NCBI RefSeq assembly: GCF_017833525.1
Contig: NZ_JAFICD010000008.1
Span: 213,056 to 277,055, forward strand
Direction: 5' to 3'
DNA length: 64,000 bases
Source of the DNA: Duganella sp. 1411
GTDB taxonomy: Bacteria > Pseudomonadota > Gammaproteobacteria > Burkholderiales > Burkholderiaceae_D
Shown here: positions 25,786-33,748 of the stretch, in pieces
How the letters are laid out: the number at the start of each line of letters is the position of its first letter
Position numbering within the stretch: the stretch's first letter is position 1
Translations under genes and position numbers: made by a program
Notes under the pieces: generated by a model
The model's database searches: none
Told to the model about the DNA's origin: nothing
Seen by the model: only the letters and a program-made list of their open reading frames with translations

Positions 25786-26577
25786 TCATGGATGATGCTT
25801 GAAAATGGTTTGGTAATCCGGGTGCTCGCGCAGCGTGGCGAAGCAAAAGCCTTTTTGCTCCAGGCCGCTGATCAGGGGCTCCAGGTTGGCCGGCGCCCAC
25901 GCGTCCTGGCGCGACCAGATGCCCATGTGCGCGACGAAAATGTCGCCGTCGCGCAAATCGCGCAGCGACTTCCGCAACAATACCGCATTCGGGTAGGCCG
26001 CGCTCGACAGCTCATCGCCGGAGAAGCCGGCCGGCGCCCAGCCGACGTGGGCGTAGCCGCAGGCCTGGGCCGCCGCCAGGGTGCCGGGCGAGGTGCGCCC
26101 GGCCGGCGCGCGCCAGACCGGATCGAGGTGCTTGCCGGTCAGCTCGGCGAAACGGCGGTCGACCCGCTTGATTTCTTCGCAATACTGGGCCGGCGTCAAG
26201 GTGCGCGGCTTGCCGGCGGAGGCGCCGAAGCCGGGCTTGACCTTGAAGCCGTCGGCGCCGTCCTTGAGCAGCACGTCATGGTCGAAGGTGTGCGAACCGA
26301 ACGCATGGCCCTCGGCCACGCGCGCCTTCCAGTACGCCGACCACGCCGGATCGAGCGAATAGTCGCCGCGCACGGTTTTTTCGTTGGCGAGGAAGAAGGT
26401 GGCGCGGATGTTGTGGCGCTTGAGGGTGTCGGCGATCAGCTCGGCCTGCGACTGGCTGCCGGTGTCGAACGTCAGGTAGATGGTGCCCTTGCAGGCCGCG
26501 GGCGCGGCGCCGGCGGCCGGCAAGGCCTGCAGCGCCGCCACGGTGGCCAGCGCGGCCAGGACGGCGGCGCGGCTCAT
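25786..26577 (-). CDS. Polysaccharide deacetylase (NodB-type) family secreted protein (263 aa)
   Basis: The start at 26577 yields a signal peptide (MSRAAVLAALATVAALQALPAAGA). NodB-fold motifs: TFDTGSQ (the usual TFDDG has Asp in place of Thr, so one of the two aspartates is missing), SHTFDHD (metal histidines), RAPAGRTSP and a late HMGIW histidine. Likely removes acetyl or other groups from an extracellular glycan; the D-to-T change may alter activity. The ATG overlaps the stop of the beta-propeller gene by one base (TAATG), so the two are translationally coupled. A longer upstream frame to 26703 is not supported. Confidence 0.87.
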   Translation of the reverse strand: MSRAAVLAALATVAALQALPAAGAAPAACKGTIYLTFDTGSQSQAELIADTLKRHNIRATFFLANEKTVRGDYSLDPAWSAYWKARVAEGHAFGSHTFDHDVLLKDGADGFKVKPGFGASAGKPRTLTPAQYCEEIKRVDRRFAELTGKHLDPVWRAPAGRTSPGTLAAAQACGYAHVGWAPAGFSGDELSSAAYPNAVLLRKSLRDLRDGDIFVAHMGIWSRQDAWAPANLEPLISGLEQKGFCFATLREHPDYQTIFKHHP

Positions 26578-27545
26578 TAGCGCTGGGCGGAGTTGACGAA
26601 GAACACGCCGTGCGGCGAGCGCCCGACCGGGATCGTCTTGATCAGCTTGCGCGTGGCCAGGTCGATCACCGCCACTTTTTTGATCCAGCGCAAGGTGACC
26701 CACATGGTCTTGCCGTCGGCCGTCACCTCCATGCAGTCCGGACCGCCCGGCACGTTGATCTGGCCGACGTTTTCCAATGTCTTCTGATCAATGATGTTGA
26801 TCGAATTGGAAACCCGGTTCGACACATAGGTGTAGCGGCCGTCGCCGGCCGAGCGGAAGTTGTGCGCGCCCTGCCCGGTCTTGATGCGCTTGACGGTTTT
26901 CTGCGCCTTCCAGTCGATCACCTCGACGTAATCGCTGCCCATGATGCCGACCAGCAGATATTTGTCGTCCGGCGTCATGGCGATACCGGCCGGCAGCTTA
27001 CCGACCGGCATGGTCCACTTGATGGTCTGCGTGGTCAGGTCGATGGCGCTGACCTGGTCGCTGCCCTGCTGGGTGATGAAGACCATGTTGCTGGCCGCGT
27101 TGAAGGCCATGTGGCTGGGCAGCTTGGCCAGCGGCAGGCGCTTGGCCAGGGTCATGTTGGTGCCGTCGTAGCGGTACAGGTCGACACGGTCCAGGCGCAG
27201 CGAGTTCGACACGAACCACTTCTGGTCCGGCGAAAAGCCGATCTGGTAGGGGTCGAGGATGTCCTTGACGGTGCGCTGGATCTGGCCGCTCTTCGGATCG
27301 AGGAAGATCAGTTCGTTGCCGACCGAGCTGGCGACGATGAGCGACTTGTTATCCGGCGTCGCCATCAGGTGGTGCGGCTCCTTGCCGACCGGGAAGGTGG
27401 ACAAGTCCTGGTAGGTGGCCTGGTCCAGCAACTGGACGGTGGCATCACGCGAGTTGAGCACAACGACAACATTAGCCTGCGCGCTGCCGATGGCGGTCGC
27501 GGCGCAGACACAGGAGAAAACCAGACGGCGGACACTGCGGAGCAT
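26577..27545 (-). CDS. YncE-type YVTN beta-propeller periplasmic protein (322 aa)
   Basis: Signal peptide (FSCVCAATAIGSAQA) followed by about seven YVTN/beta-propeller repeats: for example VPGGPDCMEVTADGKTMWVT and VGKLPAGIAMTPDDKYLLVG. Members of this family are secreted propellers of mostly unknown role, possibly DNA- or cell-wall-associated (YncE). It is first in a minus-strand run of five genes: propeller, deacetylase, sterol-desaturase-like, EI24, MoCF. Gaps are from -1 to 16 nt, so one transcript is likely. Confidence 0.88.
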   Translation of the reverse strand: MLRSVRRLVFSCVCAATAIGSAQANVVVVLNSRDATVQLLDQATYQDLSTFPVGKEPHHLMATPDNKSLIVASSVGNELIFLDPKSGQIQRTVKDILDPYQIGFSPDQKWFVSNSLRLDRVDLYRYDGTNMTLAKRLPLAKLPSHMAFNAASNMVFITQQGSDQVSAIDLTTQTIKWTMPVGKLPAGIAMTPDDKYLLVGIMGSDYVEVIDWKAQKTVKRIKTGQGAHNFRSAGDGRYTYVSNRVSNSINIIDQKTLENVGQINVPGGPDCMEVTADGKTMWVTLRWIKKVAVIDLATRKLIKTIPVGRSPHGVFFVNSAQR

Positions 27546-27708
27546 GAAGAAATCGCTTGAAAAGACTAAACGTTTATTTTACGTGCAAACGGGGCCGTCA
27601 CAAGATAAATGCGGACAATTATTCCTATCCTTGCCCGAGCGCGGCGGCCGAACCACAGCGGGCTGCTACAATTGTCGGCTGTCTTTAACGTATAGGGAAG
27701 GAAACACC

Positions 27709-28065
27709 ATGACCACCATCACCACCGAATCGGGCCTGCAGTACATCGAACTGACCGCCGGCGAAGGCGCCGAGGCCAAGGCTGGCCAAAACGTCACCGT
27801 CCACTACACCGGCTGGCTGCGCAACGACGACGGCACCAAGGGCGCCAAATTCGACTCGAGCAAGGACCGCAACGACCCGTTCGAATTCGCGCTGGGCGCC
27901 GGCATGGTCATCCGCGGCTGGGACGAAGGCGTGCAAGGCATGAAGATCGGCGGCGTGCGCCAGCTGATCATTCCGTCGGAGCTGGGCTACGGCGCGCGCG
28001 GCGCCGGCGGCGTGATTCCGCCGAACGCGACGCTGATCTTCGACGTCGAATTGCTGGGCGTTTAA
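27709..28065 (+). CDS. FKBP-type peptidyl-prolyl cis-trans isomerase (118 aa)
   Basis: Single FKBP domain. ATG at 27709 after GGGAAGGAAA. Core: VTVHYTGWL, KFDSSKDR, FEFALGAGMVIRGWDEGVQGMKIGG, LGYGARGAGGVIPPNATLIFDVELL; the tryptophan and tyrosine of the active pocket are in place. Cytosolic (no signal peptide), small and of the FkpA-domain/short FKBP type. Catalyses proline isomerisation during folding. A REP-type repeat pair lies 40 nt after its stop. Confidence 0.95.
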   Translation: MTTITTESGLQYIELTAGEGAEAKAGQNVTVHYTGWLRNDDGTKGAKFDSSKDRNDPFEFALGAGMVIRGWDEGVQGMKIGGVRQLIIPSELGYGARGAGGVIPPNATLIFDVELLGV

Positions 28066-28103
28066 TTTTTTTCAAGCGTCATGCGTTGTCGGCGGCGCAT
28101 GCA

Positions 28104-28213
28104 TGGCGGATTACGCTGCGCTAATCCGCCCTACGTGTTTCCGAGGTCGACGCACGGCCGCGTGCCCATGGAGGCACGTAGGGCGGATTAGGCGGCACGC
28201 CGTAATCCGCCAA
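28104..28213. repeat. REP-type inverted pair (REPIN/BIME-like), copy 1
   Basis: Two REP-like hairpins in opposite orientation: 28104-28137 (GGCGGATTACGC.. then CCCTACGTG) and 28175-28213 (CACGTAGGGCGG.. then CGTAATCCGCC), separated by 37 nt. This type is known from many proteobacteria. It lies between the convergent FKBP and anti-sigma-like genes. Confidence 0.9.
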
Positions 28214-28242
28214 GCGCCGCCAGCGGCCCATGCGAACGGCCG

Positions 28243-29016
28243 CTACCGCTGCCAATTGCGCCGCAACGCCTCCAGCTCCGCGCGCGTATCGAGCATGCCG
28301 CCGACGATGCGCTGGTCGATCGCCTCCAGCACCGCCGTCGGCATTTCCGTCCCCGCCATCCGGTACGCGGCCGTCTGCGCCGACGGCCGCACATTCTGCA
28401 CCATCACCGGTATCCGCCACTCCGCGCTGGCGCGGCAGGCCACGCCCACCAGATCCTGGCTCAAGCCCACCACGGTAAAGGTGCGGCAATACCCGCCCTC
28501 GTTCGACAGGAAACTGAGCCCGACCCGCACGTCGCCCTCGGACGGCGCGGCGCCGCCCATTTGCTGGGTCAACACGGTGTCGAGCTTGCCCTGCGCGACC
28601 AGCATGCCGTTGCGGCTGATGACCGTGGTCGGCAGTTTGTCCGGATCGGTCAGCCAGGCCGGCTGCCAGGCGGCCAGGCCGAACTTGCCGAGCGCCAGCC
28701 CCAGCACCAGCATCGCCGTCAGCGCGCCCCACTCGCGCCAGCCCAGATGGCGCCGGACCGCCTTGCGCGCGGCCTGCTGCGTGGCCACGCGCTGCGCGCG
28801 CACCGCCGCCAGCTGCACCACCTTGGCCTGCTGCGAACGCATCGCCGCGTTCGACGGCGCCTGGTCGGCGAACACGTCGTCGCGCGCGGCGCGCAGCCGC
28901 GCCACGCGGCGGGCGATGCTGCTGTCGCGCCGCATCGCGTCCTCGACGGCGCGGCGGGTCGCGTCGTCCAGTTCGCCGACGGCGTAGGCAATCAGTGTCT
29001 CGTCTGAAAAGCTCAT
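28243..29016 (-). CDS. Putative anti-sigma-factor-like membrane protein (257 aa)
   Basis: Single transmembrane segment (about 95-112, ALTAMLVLGLALGKFGL) with a cytosolic N-terminus starting MSFSDETLIAYAVGELDDATRRAVEDAM, a helical anti-sigma-like start. The periplasmic part is about 145 residues with GGYCRTFTVVGLSQDLVGVACRASAEW. No zinc-binding HxxxCxxC motif was seen, and no ECF sigma gene is adjacent. The start at 29016 has AAGGAC six nt upstream; a longer frame to 29100 is not supported. Possibly a stand-alone anti-sigma or a related sensor. Function not established. Confidence 0.7.
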   Translation of the reverse strand: MSFSDETLIAYAVGELDDATRRAVEDAMRRDSSIARRVARLRAARDDVFADQAPSNAAMRSQQAKVVQLAAVRAQRVATQQAARKAVRRHLGWREWGALTAMLVLGLALGKFGLAAWQPAWLTDPDKLPTTVISRNGMLVAQGKLDTVLTQQMGGAAPSEGDVRVGLSFLSNEGGYCRTFTVVGLSQDLVGVACRASAEWRIPVMVQNVRPSAQTAAYRMAGTEMPTAVLEAIDQRIVGGMLDTRAELEALRRNWQR

Positions 29017-29219
29017 GTTCACGTCCTTAGTCGCTCCATCATAAACCTTTTTTCCGCCCGGTGCGGCGCCGTCAGGATCGCGTAAGCCCTTTAAATACAA
29101 GGGTTTTATTGCGCCGCAGCGTGGCGCGGCAACTACTGTAAGGCCTACTTCCTACAGAAACCATTACATTTGACAATATTTATGCTAATCTGCGCGCTCT
29201 AATAACCAAGGAGGTAGTA

Positions 29220-29507
29220 ATGAAAAAAGGCGAATTGATTGCAGAATTTGCGAAACGCACGGAGATGTCTGCTGCTGCCGCCAACGGTGCGGTGAACACT
29301 CTGATCGCGATCGTGACCGAGCGTCTGAAAAAAGGCGACACCGTCGGCATCACCGGCTTCGGCACCTTCTCCGTCGCTAAACGCGCTGCACGCAAAGGCC
29401 GCAACCCTGCCACCGGCGAAGCGATCAAGATCGCTGCGTCGAAAACCCCGAAATTCTCGGCTGGCGCGACCCTGAAGTCGGCTGTCAACCCGACCAAGAA
29501 GAAGTAA
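29220..29507 (+). CDS. HU-family DNA-binding protein (95 aa)
   Basis: Nucleoid protein of the HU/IHF family. The sequence MKKGELIAEFAKRTEMSAAAANGAVNTLI and ITGFGTFSVAKRAARKGRNPATGEAIKIAA contain the dimerisation helices and the DNA-intercalating arm with RNPATG. AAGGAGG lies ideally before the ATG at 29220. A TTGACA at 29170-29175 in the AT-rich leader may be part of its promoter, but no -10 at the right distance was found. A strong terminator follows. Confidence 0.96.
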   Translation: MKKGELIAEFAKRTEMSAAAANGAVNTLIAIVTERLKKGDTVGITGFGTFSVAKRAARKGRNPATGEAIKIAASKTPKFSAGATLKSAVNPTKKK

Positions 29508-29542
29508 GCGCGGGCTGTGTTCGTGCCCGCGAGGGCACCGGA

Positions 29543-29595
29543 AACGGCGGCTCATGGCCAGGTCCCCGACCTGCCATGGCCGCCGTTCTGTTTTT
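29543..29595 (+). terminator. Strong intrinsic terminator of the HU gene
   Basis: A long near-perfect stem (29543-29564 with 29568-29587) is followed by CTGTTTTT. Confidence 0.9.
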
Positions 29596-29676
29596 GAGGA
29601 AGCCCTCTAGCGGCTTTCGCGCCCGCCCCGGTTATGATGGCGCATCCCCACCCAGCCACCATACCAAGGAGATGTA

Positions 29677-29928
29677 ATGAGCTTACAAGAGCAATTTGAA
29701 CAAGCCCAGGCGGACTCGAAGAACCTGCCGGAACGTCCCGACAACATGACCTTGCTGAAGATCTACGCGCTGTTCAAGCAGGCCTCCGTGGGTGACGCCA
29801 GCGGCGAGCGTCCGGGCTTCACCGACATGGTCGGGCGCGCCAAGTTCGACGCCTGGGACGCGCTCAAGGGCACCAGCCAGGACGAGGCCAAGCAGCAGTA
29901 CATCGACCTGATCGAAGACCTGAAGTAA
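29677..29928 (+). CDS. Acyl-CoA-binding protein (83 aa)
   Basis: Small soluble four-helix carrier of acyl-CoA esters. MSLQEQFEQAQADSKNLPERPDNMTLLKIYALFKQASVGD carries the acyl-CoA contact residues; LLKIYALFKQ is the family core, and GRAKFDAWDALKG follows with the conserved tryptophan. AAGGAGATGTA precedes the ATG. Bacterial ACBPs are scattered; here it is adjacent to PHA genes, consistent with acyl-CoA handling but not proof. Confidence 0.94.
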   Translation: MSLQEQFEQAQADSKNLPERPDNMTLLKIYALFKQASVGDASGERPGFTDMVGRAKFDAWDALKGTSQDEAKQQYIDLIEDLK

Positions 29929-29973
29929 GCCCAACCCCGCCTGCCGTTGGCGAGACGCCAGCGCCGCCACTGA

Positions 29974-30001
29974 GGGGTCGTACCCCACTGGGTACGACCC
30001 C
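29974..30001. repeat. Dispersed palindrome family A, copy 4
   Basis: Perfect 12-bp stem GGGGTCGTACCC / GGGTACGACCCC with CACT loop between convergent ACBP and PHA genes. Right flank GGTCGGGGCCGCGGGTTAA resembles copy 2. Confidence 0.85.
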
Positions 30002-30021
30002 GGTCGGGGCCGCGGGTTAAA

Positions 30022-30045
30022 AAAAAGCCCCTGACGGGGCTTTTT
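30022..30045. terminator. Bidirectional intrinsic terminator
   Basis: AAAGCCCC (30024-30031) pairs with GGGGCTTT (30036-30043), with A and T runs on each side; between the convergent ACBP and PHA genes. Confidence 0.9.
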
Positions 30046-30050
30046 CACAT

Positions 30051-30332
30051 TCAGGCCGGCGCGAACACGGCGCGCATCTTGTCGGCCACCTTGCCCTCGA
30101 TCTGCGACGAGAACGCGCTGAACAGGAATCCCAGCGCGATTTGCAGATGCGCCCGGCTCGGCTCCAGGGTCAGCGTGCCGTCGACGCCGCTGCGCTCGAA
30201 ACGCAGCACGTCGCCGTCCCAGCGGCAGGCCAGCTCGAATTGTTCGGCCAATTTGTCGGCCACCTGCTGCGCCGCCGCGCGGGCCTGCTCCGGCGCAAGG
30301 TTGTGTTCCTGAACGATGTTAATGTCCGCCAT
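30051..30332 (-). CDS. Polyhydroxyalkanoic acid system family protein (93 aa)
   Basis: Small soluble protein with the PHA_gran_rgn family pattern: INIVQEHNLAPEQARAAAQQVADKLAEQF then RWDGDVLRFERSGVDGTLTLEP and LGFLFSAFSSQIEGKVADKM. These proteins accompany PHA granule genes; the exact role is unknown. PHA depolymerase lies 2 kb away, in support. Divergent from fdxA, with a 219-bp spacer. Confidence 0.85.
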   Translation of the reverse strand: MADINIVQEHNLAPEQARAAAQQVADKLAEQFELACRWDGDVLRFERSGVDGTLTLEPSRAHLQIALGFLFSAFSSQIEGKVADKMRAVFAPA

Positions 30333-30551
30333 GCGGCTTCCTCAATCAAATCTGCAAAGCCGACATCATGCCAGTTGGCTTGCCGCCGCGCCAGCCCGCG
30401 ACGTCCACAAACGCATTTGCTTATTTGTATTGTATATAAGCGCAATTTGTGAGAAGCAGCGAATTACCTTAAAATACAGTGCTTTGCTGAGGTTAGCCGC
30501 GCCATCCAACCGCCGCCGACGCCGCTGCACACCAACATTGATAGGACTGTT

Positions 30552-30875
30552 ATGACCCACGTTGTCACCGAATCTTGCATCAGCTGCCGCTACACGGACT
30601 GCGTCGATGTTTGCCCGGTAGATTGTTTCCGCCAAGGCCCAAACTTCCTCGCCATCGATCCGGACGAGTGCATCGACTGCGCCGTGTGCGTGGCCGAGTG
30701 CCCGGTCAACGCCATCTTCGCCGAGGAAGACGTGCCCGGCGACCAGCAGCAGTTCATCAAAATCAACGTCGATCTCGCGCGCCACTGGCCGTCGATCACC
30801 AAGACCATCCCGCCGCTGCCGGAAGCCGACCAGTTCAAGGACGTCAAGGAAAAACTGCACCTGCTGGTACGCTAA
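30552..30875 (+). CDS. fdxA: Seven-iron ferredoxin FdxA (107 aa)
   Basis: Low-potential electron carrier with one [3Fe-4S] and one [4Fe-4S] cluster. The N-terminus shows CISCRYTDCVDVCP (Cys9, Cys17, Cys21 are cluster ligands) and the second set is CIDCAVCVAECP. The C-terminal extension (to residue 107) is that of Azotobacter-type ferredoxin I. ATG at 30552. It is followed, 113 nt downstream, by a ferredoxin-NADP reductase, which probably reduces or oxidises it. Confidence 0.96.
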   Translation: MTHVVTESCISCRYTDCVDVCPVDCFRQGPNFLAIDPDECIDCAVCVAECPVNAIFAEEDVPGDQQQFIKINVDLARHWPSITKTIPPLPEADQFKDVKEKLHLLVR

Positions 30876-30988
30876 AACGGGTTTGTCTTGGCCGGGCAGC
30901 CCCGGGCAGCGTCATTCGCGAGCGCCACGTTGAGCGCCGCACAGGCTCGTGTCCGCCCAACCACCATTGAAATCACAGGAATATACGT

Positions 30989-32053
30989 ATGAATAGCACT
31001 GTCACTTCCCCAGGCGTCATCGAAGCCGATGCCGTCATCATCGGCGCCGGTCCGGTCGGCCTGTTCCAGGTCTTCGAACTGGGCCTGCTGGAAATCAAAG
31101 CCCACGTCATCGATTCGCTGGGCGCGGTGGGCGGACAGTGCGTGGAACTGTATCCGGACAAGCCGATCTACGACATCCCGGCTGTGCCGTCGTGCACCGG
31201 CCAGGAATTGACCGACAACCTGCTCAAGCAGATCGAGCCGTTCGAGCCGACCTTCCACCTGGGCCAGGAAGTGACCAAGGTCGAGCGCCGCGACGACGGC
31301 CGTTTCGACGTTGAAACCAGCGTCGGCACCCGCTTCACCACCAAGACCATCTTCATCGCCGCCGGCGTCGGCTCATTCCAGGCGCGCACGCTCAAGGTCG
31401 ACGGCATCGAAGTGTTCGAAGGCTCGCAGCTGCACTACAAGGTCAAGGACCCGGCCATCTTCGAAGGCAAGAACCTGATCATCTGCGGCGGCGGCGACTC
31501 CGCGCTGGACTGGGCGCTGAATTTCGTCGGCAAGGCCGAATCGGTCGTTTTGCTGCACCGCCGCGAAGATTTCCGCGCCGCCCCGGCCTCGGTCGCCAAG
31601 ATGAAAGCCTTGTGCGACGACTACGAGATGCAGCTCATCATTGGCCAAGCCACCGGTTTCGAGTCGAAAGACAACAAATTGAGCGAGCTCAAGGTCACCG
31701 GCGCCGACGGCGTCACCCGCCGCGTGCCGCTGGACATGCTGCTGGTGTTCTTCGGCCTGTCGCCGAAGCTGGGCCCGATCGCCGAATGGGGCCTGGACAT
31801 CGAGCGCCGCCAATTAAAGGTGCAAAACACCGAGAAGTTCGAGACCAACGTCCCGGGCATCTTCGCGGTGGGCGACATCAACACCTATCCGGGCAAGAAA
31901 AAGCTGATCCTGTCGGGCTTCCACGAGGCCGCGCTGGCCGCGTTCGGCGCCGCGCCGTATATCTTCCCGGACAAGAAGATTCACATGCAGTACACCACCA
32001 CGTCGCCGAAGCTGCACAAGGTGCTCGGCGTGGAGACCCCGGTCTTCGATTAA
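30989..32053 (+). CDS. Ferredoxin--NADP reductase, thioredoxin-reductase-like type (354 aa)
   Basis: FAD flavoenzyme of the TrxR-like FNR class. Dinucleotide motifs: GAGPVGLFQ (FAD), CGGGDSALDWAL (NADPH), and the GIFAVGDINTYPG motif that closes the FAD site. No redox-active CxxC is seen, distinguishing it from thioredoxin reductase. The N-terminal LGAVGGQCVELYPDKPIYDIPAVP is typical. ATG at 30989 after CAGGAAT. It directly follows fdxA on the same strand, so it should shuttle electrons between NADPH and that ferredoxin. Confidence 0.93.
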   Translation: MNSTVTSPGVIEADAVIIGAGPVGLFQVFELGLLEIKAHVIDSLGAVGGQCVELYPDKPIYDIPAVPSCTGQELTDNLLKQIEPFEPTFHLGQEVTKVERRDDGRFDVETSVGTRFTTKTIFIAAGVGSFQARTLKVDGIEVFEGSQLHYKVKDPAIFEGKNLIICGGGDSALDWALNFVGKAESVVLLHRREDFRAAPASVAKMKALCDDYEMQLIIGQATGFESKDNKLSELKVTGADGVTRRVPLDMLLVFFGLSPKLGPIAEWGLDIERRQLKVQNTEKFETNVPGIFAVGDINTYPGKKKLILSGFHEAALAAFGAAPYIFPDKKIHMQYTTTSPKLHKVLGVETPVFD

Positions 32054-32110
32054 GCGATTGACTGCCGTGGAAACAACGGCGAGGTGGGGCGTAGGAGCGT
32101 GTCCTACATA

Positions 32111-32137
32111 AAAGCAGCGGAAACGCTGCTTTTTTTA
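32111..32137 (+). terminator. Intrinsic terminator after the reductase
   Basis: AAAGCAGCG / CGCTGCTTT with a GAAA tetraloop, then a T-run (32130-32136). Confidence 0.9.
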
Positions 32138-32299
32138 TGGACTCGGCGGTACTATTATCTGACCAATGGCGTATTGTGTGGGGTAGCGGCGCTTTCTCAG
32201 CGGTATCTAGAAATGCTTGGCGCCACAAACAAATACTCTATAATTGGCTTATGATGTGATGTATTGGTGCACCGCACCATGCTTTGACCGGGAAGACCT

Positions 32300-33535
32300 A
32301 TGCTCTACCAACTGCACGAAATGCAACGCACACTCCTTTCGCCCCTGATGCAATGGGCGGACGCGACGTCCAAGATCCTGACCAATCCGGTCTCGCCGCT
32401 GGCGCACACGCCGTTTTCGCAACGGATCGCCGCCGGTTACGAGTTGATGTACCGGCTGGGCAAGGACTACGAAAAGCCGGCGTTCGAGATCGACGCCACG
32501 GTCATCGATGGCGAGACGATCGGCATCATCGAACAAGTGGTGGTCAACAAGGCCTTTTGCCGGCTGATCCACTTCAGGAAGGACCTGGACGAGCAGCGCG
32601 TCAAGGCGCTGGGCCAGCCGACCGTGCTGCTGGTGGCGCCGCTGTCGGGCCACCACTCGACCTTGCTGCGCGACACCGTGCGCGGGCTGCTGGTCGACCA
32701 CGACGTCTACATCACCGACTGGACCGACGCGCGCATGGTGCCGCTGTCGGAGGGGCCGTTCCACCTGGACGACTACATTTATTATGTGCAGGACTTCATC
32801 CGCCTGCTGGGACCGGACCTGCACGTGATCTCCGTGTGCCAGCCGACGGTGCCGGTGCTGGCGGCCATCGCGCTGATGGCCACCGAGCAAGACCCCAAGC
32901 TGCCGAAGACGATGACGATGATGGGCGGCCCGATCGACCCGCGGCGCTCGCCGACGGCGGTCAACAACCTGGCCACCGAAAAGAAGTTCTCGTGGTTTGA
33001 AAACACCGTCATCTACGCGGTGCCGCCCAACTATCCGGGCTTCGGGCGCAAGGTGTATCCGGGCTTCCTGCAGCACGCCGGCTTCGTCGCGATGAATCCG
33101 GGCCGGCACGCGCAAAGCCACCGCGAGTTCTACATGCACCTGGTCGAAGGCGACGACGAGCCGGCCGAGAGCCACCGCAAGTTCTACGACGAGTACAACG
33201 CCGTGCTGGACATGCCGGCCGAATACTATCTGGACACGATCAAGACGGTGTTCCAGGACTTCGCGCTGCCGATGGGCACGTGGAAGGTCGGCGGCAAGCT
33301 GGTGCGCCCACAGGACATCACGACGGTGGCGCTGTTCACTGTCGAGGGCGAGCTGGACGACATTTCCGGCGCCGGCCAGACGCAGGCGGCGCACGACCTG
33401 TGCACCGGCATCCCGGCCGAGATGCAGCAGGACTACGTCGCCCCTGGCGCCGGCCACTACGGCATCTTCTCCGGGCGCCGCTGGCGCGAAATGATCTGCC
33501 CGAAGATCACCGAGTTCATCCAAAAACACGGTTGA
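32300..33535 (+). CDS. phaZ: Intracellular PHB depolymerase (411 aa)
   Basis: Degrades granule-bound poly-3-hydroxybutyrate inside the cell. Alpha/beta-hydrolase with the nucleophile in HVISVCQP at Cys180; intracellular PhaZ enzymes use a cysteine rather than serine. The N-terminal MLYQLHEMQRTLLSPLMQWAD and APLSGHHSTLLRDT fit the family, and a GAGHYGIFSGRRWRE stretch carries the catalytic histidine. No signal peptide. The start ATG at 32300 has GGGAAGACCT upstream. Together with the PHA-system gene at 30051 it points to PHB storage. Confidence 0.94.
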   Translation: MLYQLHEMQRTLLSPLMQWADATSKILTNPVSPLAHTPFSQRIAAGYELMYRLGKDYEKPAFEIDATVIDGETIGIIEQVVVNKAFCRLIHFRKDLDEQRVKALGQPTVLLVAPLSGHHSTLLRDTVRGLLVDHDVYITDWTDARMVPLSEGPFHLDDYIYYVQDFIRLLGPDLHVISVCQPTVPVLAAIALMATEQDPKLPKTMTMMGGPIDPRRSPTAVNNLATEKKFSWFENTVIYAVPPNYPGFGRKVYPGFLQHAGFVAMNPGRHAQSHREFYMHLVEGDDEPAESHRKFYDEYNAVLDMPAEYYLDTIKTVFQDFALPMGTWKVGGKLVRPQDITTVALFTVEGELDDISGAGQTQAAHDLCTGIPAEMQQDYVAPGAGHYGIFSGRRWREMICPKITEFIQKHG

Positions 33536-33551
33536 TCAGCACTCCCCGACA

Positions 33552-33580
33552 AGATCCCTGCCCCGGCAGGGATTTTTTTT
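33552..33580 (+). terminator. Intrinsic terminator of phaZ
   Basis: ATCCCTG / CAGGGAT stem extended by CCCCGG, followed by TTTTTTTT (33573-33580). Confidence 0.9.
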
Positions 33581-33585
33581 GCCCC

Positions 33586-33690
33586 AACTCCGGGGTCAGG
33601 TCCACCATTTCTACACAACCCCGACCGTAAAGGGCGAAAACACGCCCGTACTGTCCAGCTCGTGTAGAAATGGTGGACCTGACCCTGGAG
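33586..33690. repeat. Long inverted repeat family B, copy 2
   Basis: Arms at 33588-33616 and 33662-33690 (29 nt, one mismatch) enclose a 45-nt loop. The left arm from 33586 (AACTCCGGGGTC...) equals the reverse complement of the right part of copy 1 (12318-12354) over 31 nt. The loop is unrelated to that of copy 1. It lies between phaZ and the MarR operator. Confidence 0.9.
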
Positions 33691-33699
33691 TACGCAGGA

Positions 33700-33722
33700 A
33701 ATATATCATCTTGTGATATATT
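33700..33722. promoter_or_regulatory. Putative MarR operator
   Basis: Perfect 9-bp dyad AATATATCA / TGATATATT with a 5-nt centre, placed 26 nt upstream of the marR ATG. Size and symmetry suit a MarR-family dimer; autoregulation is inferred. Confidence 0.7.
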
Positions 33723-33748
33723 CTCGTTTTCCGTTTTTTGCCGACCTC

